Shown piece after piece: positions 33,206 through 40,512 of a stretch of 64,000 bases of DNA. The stretch covers positions 744,001 through 808,000 of the forward strand of contig JAFIGX010000022.1 in NCBI GenBank assembly GCA_017849455.1. The letters run 5' to 3'. A program made the translations under genes and the position numbers. The stretch comes from Pseudobacter sp. (lineage in GTDB: Bacteria; Bacteroidota; Bacteroidia; Chitinophagales; Chitinophagaceae). The notes beneath the pieces were generated by a model. That model was not told where the DNA came from, ran no database searches, and saw only the letters and a list, made by a program, of their open reading frames with translations. Position 1 is the first letter of the stretch, and the number at the start of each line of letters is the position of its first letter.

Positions 33206-33841
33206 ATGACGATCGCTGTACTGGCCGATGAAACGCTCAAACAGGAATGGCTGAGCAAGAATGTACCGGATAATGTGGAGTTGATCTGGGCCGATTCCGT
33301 CCGTTCCCTCACCATGGTAGACGCCGATGCGTATTTCGACCTGCTGTTCACCGATGACGGGGAACGCACCGGAAAACTCCGGCAGGTGAAGGGCAAACCA
33401 TTTTTTGTGAATGCCGTTACTTCTACCAACCGTTCTATCGGCGAGCCTTTTATCCGGATCAATGCGTGGCCCACGATGCTGCAAAGACCGGTCACGGAAA
33501 TTTCCTTACCTGCACCATCATACGAAGATCAGGTGAGGGACATTTTCAGGCAGCTCGACTGGCGCTATCAACCCGTACCTGATCTGCCGGGCATGATCAC
33601 CGCCCGGGTATTGGCCATGATCATCAATGAAGCCTATTATACGTATGGCGCAGGGGTCAGTACGAAGGAGGAGATCGATATTGCCATGAAGCTGGGCACC
33701 AATTATCCCCTGGGCCCTTTTGCCTGGAGCGAGAAGATCGGTTTGCAACGCATCTATGAATTGTTGGTTCGCCTGGGTGAAACAGACCCGCGCTACACGG
33801 TGGCCCCTGCATTGGAAGCAGCTATAAAAGGAAAGGTATAA
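33206..33841 (+). CDS. Stand-alone 3-hydroxyacyl-CoA dehydrogenase C-terminal-domain protein
   Basis: 211 residues. The C-terminal half (LPGMITARVLAMIINEAYYT, then MKLGTNYPLGPFAWSEKIGL) matches the dimerisation/substrate domain of 3-hydroxyacyl-CoA dehydrogenases. The N-terminal half has the outline of a small Rossmann-like domain (TIAVLADETLKQEW) but lacks the GxGxxG loop, so NAD binding is unlikely. It may act as an acyl-CoA-binding or structural protein. The start at 33206 avoids an odd six-residue extension from 33188. tsaB follows after 5 bp, so it is probably an operon. Confidence 0.7.
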   Translation: MTIAVLADETLKQEWLSKNVPDNVELIWADSVRSLTMVDADAYFDLLFTDDGERTGKLRQVKGKPFFVNAVTSTNRSIGEPFIRINAWPTMLQRPVTEISLPAPSYEDQVRDIFRQLDWRYQPVPDLPGMITARVLAMIINEAYYTYGAGVSTKEEIDIAMKLGTNYPLGPFAWSEKIGLQRIYELLVRLGETDPRYTVAPALEAAIKGKV

Positions 33842-33846
33842 AGCGA

Positions 33847-34563
33847 ATGGCCATTATTTTAAATATCGATACGGCAACGGGATCAGGCAGTATAACCCTG
33901 GCCAAAGAGGGTATTGGGATGGGTACTTTACGCAATGATTCGCAAAAGGACCACGCAGCCTGGGTGCAGGCCGCTATCCGTGGCCTTGTGCAGGAAGCCG
34001 GGTTGAAAATGACCGACCTGCAGGCCGTGGCCATTACGGCCGGGCCGGGCAGCTATACGGGATTACGGGTGGGGATGGCAACGGCAAAAGGTCTTTGTTA
34101 TGCCTTGTCTATCCCGCTGATCGCGGAAAATACGCTGAAAGTCATGGCTTATGCCGGGAGAGAGCAGTTTTTTGCATCCGGGAGCAGGCCAGAGGCAACG
34201 TCCCACCCTGGGCAATTGTCCACCTTGTTTTGTCCAATGATCGATGCCAGGAGAATGGAAGTTTTTACGGGTCTGTACGATCTGGATCTCGATGAGATCA
34301 TGCCTCCTGCCGCCCTGATCCTCGAAAAAAGCTCTTTTAACAAAGAATTAGAAAATAATAGTATACTTTTTCTGGGCAATGGCAGTGCTAAGTGGAAACC
34401 ATTATGCGATGGGCGCCCACATGCGGGGTTTGTTGACGTGGAGCATTCGGCAGAACACCTGGCACCGCTGGCTGAGCGCGCATTTATACAAGAAAACTTT
34501 GCCAATCTGGCTTATGAGGAACCCGTTTATCTCAAGGAATTTTACTCTTATATAAAAAAGTAA
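33847..34563 (+). CDS. tsaB: tRNA threonylcarbamoyladenosine biosynthesis protein TsaB
   Basis: 238 residues. TsaB is the non-catalytic Kae1-like partner of TsaD in making t6A at position 37 of ANN-reading tRNAs. The ASKHA start ILNIDTATGSGSITLA, the segment AVAITAGPGSYTGLRVGMAT, and the following KGLCYALSIPLIAENTLKVM identify it. It begins 5 bp after the 3HCDH-C gene and is therefore co-transcribed. TsaD, TsaC and TsaE are not in the window. Confidence 0.93.
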   Translation: MAIILNIDTATGSGSITLAKEGIGMGTLRNDSQKDHAAWVQAAIRGLVQEAGLKMTDLQAVAITAGPGSYTGLRVGMATAKGLCYALSIPLIAENTLKVMAYAGREQFFASGSRPEATSHPGQLSTLFCPMIDARRMEVFTGLYDLDLDEIMPPAALILEKSSFNKELENNSILFLGNGSAKWKPLCDGRPHAGFVDVEHSAEHLAPLAERAFIQENFANLAYEEPVYLKEFYSYIKK

Positions 34564-34614
34564 CCAACTGAAACTTTTATAGCCCTTTCATCCACGATGG
34601 TATATATTTTCTTG

Positions 34615-34622
34615 TAAATTTG
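34615..34622 (+). promoter_or_regulatory. Candidate -7 box (TAAATTTG) for the ArsR gene
   Basis: A perfect TAnnTTTG match 39 bp before the ATG at 34662, in the 98-bp space after tsaB. No good -33 partner is seen. Confidence 0.5.
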
Positions 34623-34661
34623 ACACTCGCTTATCCTATCTAAATACTAAAAAGCTCTGAT

Positions 34662-35015
34662 GTGCACATGAACGTAACAAGCAATTACTCCATGGTGCTG
34701 AACGCAGATGGCGTACAAGGTGATTCCGTAAAAGTAGACTTCCTAAACCTGAAAAAGGCGGCAATGATCTTACGGGCGCTGAATCACAAACTGCGACAGC
34801 AAATCCTGAAGCTCATTGATGAGCACAGACGCCTAACCGTAACGGAAATTTATGTACGCCTGCGACTGGAGCAATCCGTCGCCTCCCAACATCTCGCCAT
34901 TTTAAGAAGGGCCGGAATCGTGAAGACCGAGCGTGATGGAAAGTTCATTTATTATTCCGTCAACGGCTCCCGTGTTGCACATATCATGCAATGCGTGGAA
35001 GACCTCAATACCTGA
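34662..35015 (+). CDS. ArsR family winged-helix transcription factor
   Basis: 117 residues. The domain from about 30 (KKAAMILRALNHKLRQQILK, then LTVTEIYVRLRLEQSVASQH) ends in the wing AGIVKTERDGKFIYYSVNG. The recognition helix is QSVASQHLAILRR. Only one Cys is present (HIMQCVEDLN), so the two-Cys persulfide switch of BigR/SqrR-type sensors is absent. A metal site is not obvious. It has its own promoter box and a terminator, and it precedes the persulfide dioxygenase-rhodanese gene, which it may control. A second ATG at 34668 is possible. Confidence 0.9.
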   Translation: MHMNVTSNYSMVLNADGVQGDSVKVDFLNLKKAAMILRALNHKLRQQILKLIDEHRRLTVTEIYVRLRLEQSVASQHLAILRRAGIVKTERDGKFIYYSVNGSRVAHIMQCVEDLNT

Positions 35016-35059
35016 CAGACCGACCGGATCAGCGTATTATTTTTTGACACTCAGGCACT

Positions 35060-35098
35060 AAGCAGAAGGTGACACCCTCCTCCTTCTGCTTTTGCTTT
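35060..35098 (+). terminator. Rho-independent terminator of the ArsR gene
   Basis: AAGCAGAAGG (35060-35069) and CCTTCTGCTT (35082-35091) form a perfect 10-bp stem followed by TTTGCTTTAT. It lies 45 bp past the ArsR stop and before the promoter of the next gene, so the two genes form separate transcription units. Confidence 0.8.
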
Positions 35099-35106
35099 AT
35101 ATAAGC

Positions 35107-35114
35107 TACCTTTG
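35107..35114 (+). promoter_or_regulatory. Candidate -7 box (TACCTTTG) of the persulfide dioxygenase gene
   Basis: A perfect TAnnTTTG match 18 bp before the ATG at 35133, after the ArsR terminator. The position gives a very short leader. Confidence 0.6.
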
Positions 35115-35132
35115 CCTTAAATTATTAAGGAT

Positions 35133-36539
35133 ATGTTCATTAAGCAATTATATACAGGTTGTTTGAGTGAAGCGGCATATTATGTGGAAAGCGAAGGAAA
35201 GGCCGCGATCATCGACCCACTTCGTGATATCGACGCCTATCTTCAACTGGCCACCGAAAGGAATGCGAATATTCAATATATTTTCGAAACTCATTTTCAC
35301 GCTGATTTCGTGAGCGGTCACCTCGATCTCCAGAAAGCCACCGGCGCACCGATCGTTTACGGCCCCAATACCGATACGAACTTCCCCATCCACCTGGCCA
35401 AAGATGGCGAACGTTTCCAACTGGGCGCTCTCTCCATAGAGGTGTTGCATACCCCCGGCCATACACTTGAATCGACCTGTTACCTTCTCCGCAATGCAAG
35501 CGGAAAACCTTATGCAGTCTTCACCGGCGACACTTTATTCGTGGGTGATGTAGGCCGTCCTGACCTCAGCAGCGGCAATCTCAGCAAGGAAGAACTGGCT
35601 TCACTGATGTACGATTCCTTACAGCAAAAGATCGCTCCCCTTCCCGATGATGTGATCGTATATCCCGCCCACGGCGCCGGCAGCAGTTGCGGTAAGAACC
35701 TGGGCCCTGAAACCTATAGCACCATCGGTGAACAAAAACAAAGCAATTATGCATTGCAGCCCCAATCACGCGAGGAATTCATCAGCGCCGTGACCGACGG
35801 GCTGGCACTGCCTCCGCAATATTTTCCCATCAATGCAAGGATCAACAAGGAAGGATATGATAGTCTCGATGCCATCCTTCAAAAAGGTCTGACGCCTCTA
35901 GCGGTTGCCGCATTCAAGGAGCGGATGAAAGATGATAATATGATCCTGCTCGATACACGCAAGGCATCCGATTTTACACTTGAATTTGTTCCCGGCTCCA
36001 TCAGCATCGGGCTTGAAGGAAGATTCGCAGAATGGGCCGGCAGCCTTTTACCGTTCGATAAACCTATTTTGCTGGTCACCGAAACAGGCAAGGAACGTGA
36101 AACGGTCGTGCGCCTCGCCAGGGTGGGCTTTTCACAGATCGAAGGTTATCTCGAAGGTGGCGTGCAGGCCTGGAAAGCGGCCGGAGAACCAATCGACATG
36201 ATCATCGATGTGGAAGCTGATGAACTGGCCATGGACCTGCCTTACGATAAGAACCTCGTGATCGTGGATGTTCGCCGCGAAACGGAATTTGCGGATGGGC
36301 ATATACGTGGCGCCTTGAATATCCCCCTGTCTGAAATGACCGATCCTGGCAATCTCGCCAATTTCGATGATCACCAGAATCTCTATGTGCATTGCGCTGG
36401 TGGTTATCGCAGCGTGATCGCCTCCTCATTGCTCAAGCGGCAGGGCATTCATAATTTCCGCAATATCGTGGGAGGTTGGGGGGCTATCAGCCAGCAACCG
36501 GGCATCGAAGTAGTAAAAGAGAACAGTGTGCTGAACTAG
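35133..36539 (+). CDS. Persulfide dioxygenase-like MBL-fold protein with two rhodanese domains
   Basis: 468 residues. The N-terminal metallo-beta-lactamase domain has ETHFHADFVSGHLDL, HTPGHTLESTCY and FTGDTLFVGDVGRPDL, typical of ETHE1/persulfide dioxygenase-like enzymes, which oxidise glutathione persulfide or similar to sulfite. Two rhodanese-like domains follow: the first (about 255-350) has LLDTRKASDF and lacks an evident catalytic Cys loop, and the second (about 365-460) ends with YVHCAGGYRS, containing the active-site Cys. The catalytic loop of the second is intact. It likely moves or oxidises sulfane sulfur. The upstream ArsR gene may regulate it. The last bases overlap the convergent response regulator by 4 bp. 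Confidence 0.9.
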   Translation: MFIKQLYTGCLSEAAYYVESEGKAAIIDPLRDIDAYLQLATERNANIQYIFETHFHADFVSGHLDLQKATGAPIVYGPNTDTNFPIHLAKDGERFQLGALSIEVLHTPGHTLESTCYLLRNASGKPYAVFTGDTLFVGDVGRPDLSSGNLSKEELASLMYDSLQQKIAPLPDDVIVYPAHGAGSSCGKNLGPETYSTIGEQKQSNYALQPQSREEFISAVTDGLALPPQYFPINARINKEGYDSLDAILQKGLTPLAVAAFKERMKDDNMILLDTRKASDFTLEFVPGSISIGLEGRFAEWAGSLLPFDKPILLVTETGKERETVVRLARVGFSQIEGYLEGGVQAWKAAGEPIDMIIDVEADELAMDLPYDKNLVIVDVRRETEFADGHIRGALNIPLSEMTDPGNLANFDDHQNLYVHCAGGYRSVIASSLLKRQGIHNFRNIVGGWGAISQQPGIEVVKENSVLN

Positions 36540-37183
36540 ACATGAACGATGTTCTGTTTGATGGCATAAATGGCTAACCCAACCCGGGTCTTCACCTTCA
36601 GCTTTTCGAAAAGCGCATCGCGGTAACCGTCGATTGTCCTCGGGCTTACATGCATCATAGCAGCTATTTCCTTGTAGGTCTTTTCAGAACAGGCCAGCTT
36701 CAGGAATTCCCTTTCCCTGGCGTTGAGTAATTTATTGGGGCTGTTCTCTTCATCCCCTGCATGGATGGAATGGATCAGTTTGCCTGTCACCATTTCCGTG
36801 TAATAGAATCCCTTGGTGAGTACCGCTTCGATAGCGGCCTTCAGTTCGGGCGTATCGGAATCTTTCAGGATATACCCGCGCGCACCGTTGCGGAGCATAC
36901 GGATGATCGCATTTTCATTATCATACATACTGAGGGCCAGCACTTTTACATCGGGGTAATTATCCTTCAACCATAAACTGGCCTCATAACCATCCATTTC
37001 AGGCATATTGATGTCCATCAGGACTACCTGGGGCGGCGCGGTCTGCTGTAGCCTGGCAATGAGGTCGTGGCCATTACTGGCCTCGATCGTTACCTGGTGA
37101 CCGATATTCCTCACCAGCTCTGCCAGGCCATTGCGCAGCAATACATGATCATCGACCAGGGCAACTGTAATGTTCTCTAGCAT
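36536..37183 (-). CDS. NarL/FixJ family response regulator
   Basis: 215 residues. The receiver domain keeps Asp11-Asp12 (VALVDDHVLLRN), phosphoacceptor Asp57 (VVLMDINMPEMDG) and Lys in GYILKDS. The C-terminal LuxR-type helix-turn-helix reads LLNAREREFLKLACSEKTYK, then VSPRTIDGYRDALFEKL. It should therefore be a normal DNA-binding regulator. The gene next to it on the same strand (37192-37902) looks like a histidine kinase that has lost its phosphorylation residues, so the phosphate donor is unclear. Confidence 0.95.
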   Translation of the reverse strand: MLENITVALVDDHVLLRNGLAELVRNIGHQVTIEASNGHDLIARLQQTAPPQVVLMDINMPEMDGYEASLWLKDNYPDVKVLALSMYDNENAIIRMLRNGARGYILKDSDTPELKAAIEAVLTKGFYYTEMVTGKLIHSIHAGDEENSPNKLLNAREREFLKLACSEKTYKEIAAMMHVSPRTIDGYRDALFEKLKVKTRVGLAIYAIKQNIVHV

Positions 37184-37191
37184 GTTGTAAA

Positions 37192-37902
37192 CTATTTAGG
37201 CATGGGCAATCTGAGTAGGATCGCAAGATCTCCGCCGGGGCTTCCTGAAAATGCCAGTTCTGCATCGATCAATCCTGCCCTGACCTGCATCTTGCGGGCA
37301 TTGGAAATATAATTACCGGGATGGTCCTCCTGTTCATGGCCGGCAACTGTTGAAACGTTTGAGCCTGTTCTGTAGCTGATCGTGAATGTTACTTCCTTCG
37401 GATCGAAGCTGGCCTGCAAAGCCAATGGTCTGTGCGCGTCAAGCCCGATCAGCACACTGATAAGTTCCTGGAGTATCCTGAACACGATCACTTCTTTCTC
37501 TACATCGAATCTAAATATTTTTTTACTCACTTTGAAGTCTGCCGGCCGGTTATGCACCCTGTACAGGGTTTCCAATTCATGCTGAATAGCGACAACGATG
37601 CCCTTCTCATTTATTTCGGTTATGGAAACAGGTTTTACAGCCAGTCGCAGGTCCCGTATAGCCTGCCCAACCAGTTTTTTGGAGAGTACCAATGAGTTCT
37701 TCCGCTGTCTGGGCTTCATGGGAAAATGCTCGCTGAGGTACAGTTTCACGAGGCTTAGTACCTGTCCCACATTTTCATAGACTTCCTGCCGGACCATTTC
37801 CAGTCCATGTTCCTGGATCTCTATTTGTACCAGGAGTAGCTCTTTCTGGAAATGAGCTTCCGTTTGATCGTTGTCAGGCGTGTTCATCAGCAATATTTTC
37901 AA
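37192..37902 (-). CDS. Degenerate histidine kinase-like protein
   Basis: 236 residues, no membrane segments. The region around residues 30-55 (LEMVRQEVYENVGQVLSLVK) aligns by eye with the HisKA_3-type dimerisation helix, whose usual core is E-x-H-[DE]-N-x-G-Q; here the phosphoacceptor His is Tyr42. The ATP-binding half keeps only the frame: FRILQELISVLIGLDAH (141-157) stands where the N-box Asn belongs, no DxGxG loop is seen, and the C-terminal NARKMQVRAGLIDAELAFSG resembles the last lobe. It is 8 bp upstream of the intact response regulator. It may act as an allosteric partner or phosphatase rather than a kinase. Confidence 0.7.
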   Translation of the reverse strand: MKILLMNTPDNDQTEAHFQKELLLVQIEIQEHGLEMVRQEVYENVGQVLSLVKLYLSEHFPMKPRQRKNSLVLSKKLVGQAIRDLRLAVKPVSITEINEKGIVVAIQHELETLYRVHNRPADFKVSKKIFRFDVEKEVIVFRILQELISVLIGLDAHRPLALQASFDPKEVTFTISYRTGSNVSTVAGHEQEDHPGNYISNARKMQVRAGLIDAELAFSGSPGGDLAILLRLPMPK

Positions 37903-37975
37903 GGGTGACCATCAGGACCCGACAACAACATTAACAATCAAAACAGGGATTTATACCGGGAAAAACACGGTTTTT

Positions 37976-38863
37976 TTATGGCTGGTCGATCCAGTATTTG
38001 CGATATTCTTCTTTCCAATCATGTTTCCAGCGGCGATGGCTCCAAAGCCACATATCAGGATGCTGCCGGATAGCGCGTTCTAGGAACCTGATATAACGCC
38101 GGGTGAGCTCTCCTTCCGGCAACTCCCGCGGATTTTCTGCGCCCATTTCCAGGTAAGCGCGATAATAGCCTCTTTTCGATTTATAGAGCTGTGTGAAGAC
38201 TACCGGGATATTACCGATCCTGGCGCCGCTTTCAGGGCCACGCACAAAGGGAGTTGGTTTTCCAAAGAAATTGAGCCAGTAGGCATTGGTCACATCACCC
38301 GGCGCCTGATCGGCCACCAGGGTGAGCAGGTATTGATGGTTCCGGTAGGCCACGATCGATTTGCGCATATCCGTTGCCGGCAGCATGATCGATCCTGTTC
38401 TGCTCCGCAGGTGCATGAACAGCCGGTCCATCACTTTGTTCTTGATGGGCATATAGACCACCAGGAAATCGAAATCGGTATAATATGGCATGGCCACATT
38501 GGCGATCTCCCAATTGAAATTATGCCCCAGGTGGAGCTGACACTTGCGACCGGTGTTGTAAACGGTGATAAAAGGATCGCTGTCTAACTGGAATCTCTTC
38601 ATGAGAAATGATCTTCCGGCAGAGAGGATCTTGATGGTCTCGATAAAATTGTCTACAAAATTGCGATAGAATTTCTTGGCGATCCGCTTTCTTTCCTGCT
38701 CCGTTTTTTCGGGAAAGGCTATCTGCAGGTTGTCCATCACCACTTTTTTCCGGTACCCGATCACGTAATAGAGCAATGCGTACAGGCCGTCGGACAAAAG
38801 GTACAGCACCCGCATGGGCAATAGGGAGATCAGGTATAGTAAGCCGTAAACGAGATAATACAT
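37976..38863 (-). CDS. Lipid A-type late acyltransferase (LpxL/HtrB family)
   Basis: 295 residues, one N-terminal membrane segment (LVYGLLYLISLLPMRVLYLL). The acyltransferase core has the catalytic H-x4-E in LGHNFNWE, followed by LVVYMPIKNKVMDRLF and DQAPGDVTNAYWLNFFGKPT. This family transfers an acyl chain to lipid A precursors or to ornithine/serine lipids in Bacteroidota. Motif order is standard. A GPESGARIGNIPVVFTQLY block near the end is also family-like. The specific acceptor cannot be told from the sequence. It is a separate minus-strand gene near the AmgK-RapZ fusion. Confidence 0.9.
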   Translation of the reverse strand: MYYLVYGLLYLISLLPMRVLYLLSDGLYALLYYVIGYRKKVVMDNLQIAFPEKTEQERKRIAKKFYRNFVDNFIETIKILSAGRSFLMKRFQLDSDPFITVYNTGRKCQLHLGHNFNWEIANVAMPYYTDFDFLVVYMPIKNKVMDRLFMHLRSRTGSIMLPATDMRKSIVAYRNHQYLLTLVADQAPGDVTNAYWLNFFGKPTPFVRGPESGARIGNIPVVFTQLYKSKRGYYRAYLEMGAENPRELPEGELTRRYIRFLERAIRQHPDMWLWSHRRWKHDWKEEYRKYWIDQP

Positions 38864-38914
38864 GATTCGTGGTTCAATTCCAATATTACAACTAATGCCT
38901 CCGATTGTTCAGCA

Positions 38915-40375
38915 TCATTGAGCCGGGGTATTGATCCAGTTCTTTGCTTCCTGTTCGCGGTGGTGTAGTTGAATGGCGACGCCGAATTTATTCCGGAGGT
39001 GGCGGGCCAGCGCGTCGGCCGCATATACACTGCGATGTTGCCCTCCGGTACAGCCGAAATTGATGGTGAGGTTTTCGAAGCCACGGCGCAGGTAGTCTTC
39101 CACACTGATGTCGACAATATCGAATACGCTGTTCAGGAATTCAGGCATGCGTGTTTGCTGTTCAAGGAAATCCTTCACCTCTTTGTCGCGCCCGGTGAGC
39201 ACCTTGAACGGCTCAAGCCTACCCGGGTTGAGGATGCCACGGCAATCGAATACGAACCCGCCTCCATTGCCGCTTTCATCGGTTGGAATGCCCTTGCGGT
39301 AAGAGAAGCTGTTGATATGCACTACCAGCGGCATTTCGGCTGTTGCCTTCAGTGGGGTGAACCGGTCGATGATCTCATCGCTTACGCATACGGAGAGCAC
39401 TTTCCTGAATTCAGGAACGGAAATACCTATACTCTGGTTTTCGATGAACCATTTCAGGTTGGTCAATGCCTGCGGGATGCTGGTGAGGAATTGGGCCTTG
39501 CGTTCGAACAGGCCCCTGAACCCATAAGCGCCGAGCACCTGCAGCAGGCGGATGAGCACATAACCGTTATACTGGCTTTTGAAAATGGTGCGGTCAACCG
39601 GCTGGCCGATCACTGTCTCGAATGAATCCATATAATCGTTCAGGAGGTTGTCTTTCCAGTCGTCGGGCAGATTGGCCCTGGCCTGCCAGATCATACTGGC
39701 GGCATCGTACTGAGGCGCTCCGCGCATGCCGCCCTGGTAATCGATGAAGTGAACGGAACGGTCGGGCTTCACCAGGATGTTCCTGCTTTGGAAATCGCGG
39801 AACATGAAGTATTTGTATTCGGTATGGGTAAGATAGGTGCTCAGTGCTTCGAAATCGTCGATGAGCTTCTGTTTATCGTAAGGTTTGCGCAGCGCATCGA
39901 GAAAATAATATTTGAAGTAGAGCAGGTCGGCCATGATGGCCTGCTTGCCGAATTCCTGGTTCGTGAGGCAGCGGCCGTAATCGAGCCCCTGATGCCCTTT
40001 CACCTGCAACTGGGCCAATTCATGAAGGCTGCTCCGGAAAAGCGCATATACGTCGGCGGTAAGTCCTTCCGATTCGAGGCGATTCAGCAGGGAGATATCC
40101 CCCAGGTCTTCCTGCAGGTAGAGGGTCATGTCTTCGCTGACTGTCAGGATATCGGGCACCGGCAACCTTTTTTCCCGGAAATGTTTCGAGAAATAGATAA
40201 AGGTATCATTCTCGGGAATGTTATTGCCATGCGTGGCGATATATGTTCCTTTGGAAGCGTGGACACGGAAATAGCGGCGATCCGAACCTGACTGGGGTAG
40301 CAGGTCTACTGCCAGGGGATCTTCACCGGACCAGGATTGATAAAGTTGTTTGATAGCATCGATTACTGCAACCAT
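38915..40375 (-). CDS. AmgK-like sugar kinase fused to the RapZ C-terminal domain
   Basis: 486 residues. Residues 1-320 form an aminoglycoside-phosphotransferase-like kinase with FRDFQSRN (Arg193, Asp194, Asn199) and IDYQGG (Asp212) as the catalytic and metal loops, similar to AmgK, which phosphorylates free MurNAc/GlcNAc at C1. Residues about 350-480 match the C-terminal domain of RapZ (VVHINSFSYRKGIP, FVFDCRGILNPGR, NFGCTGGQHRSV 439-450), the part of E. coli RapZ that binds RNA and senses glucosamine-6-phosphate. The P-loop half of RapZ is missing. A MurU-like gene lies 2.7 kb upstream on the same strand. Such a fusion could link recycling to sensing; this is inference. Confidence 0.85.
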   Translation of the reverse strand: MVAVIDAIKQLYQSWSGEDPLAVDLLPQSGSDRRYFRVHASKGTYIATHGNNIPENDTFIYFSKHFREKRLPVPDILTVSEDMTLYLQEDLGDISLLNRLESEGLTADVYALFRSSLHELAQLQVKGHQGLDYGRCLTNQEFGKQAIMADLLYFKYYFLDALRKPYDKQKLIDDFEALSTYLTHTEYKYFMFRDFQSRNILVKPDRSVHFIDYQGGMRGAPQYDAASMIWQARANLPDDWKDNLLNDYMDSFETVIGQPVDRTIFKSQYNGYVLIRLLQVLGAYGFRGLFERKAQFLTSIPQALTNLKWFIENQSIGISVPEFRKVLSVCVSDEIIDRFTPLKATAEMPLVVHINSFSYRKGIPTDESGNGGGFVFDCRGILNPGRLEPFKVLTGRDKEVKDFLEQQTRMPEFLNSVFDIVDISVEDYLRRGFENLTINFGCTGGQHRSVYAADALARHLRNKFGVAIQLHHREQEAKNWINTPAQ

Positions 40376-40412
40376 AAAAGCATCAAGAGTTGCAGTAAAA
40401 ATAGGGAAAAAT

Positions 40413-40512
40413 GAAGTTGGAAGTCAGAAGTAGGAGGTCAGCCGTGCGAAAATGCCGGAGATCCCGCCTAACCGGGTACTTCCGACTTCATATCTCCGAC
40501 CTCAGACCTCAG
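40413..40512. repeat. Imperfect palindrome of 7-nt units between the YncE gene and AmgK-RapZ gene
   Basis: Left arm: four GARGTNN units from 40413 (gaagttg, gaagtca, gaagtag, gaggtca). Right arm: five units of the complementary kind (acttccg 40478, acttcat, atctccg, acctcag, acctcag), ending inside the stop codon of the YncE gene. The centre is GC-rich. It matches the unit of the palindrome at 12723-12791, although the sequences differ elsewhere. Confidence 0.75.

Noticed and set aside
34095..34295. Open frame within tsaB on the same strand
   Set aside because: Overlapping frame within a conserved gene and no family likeness.
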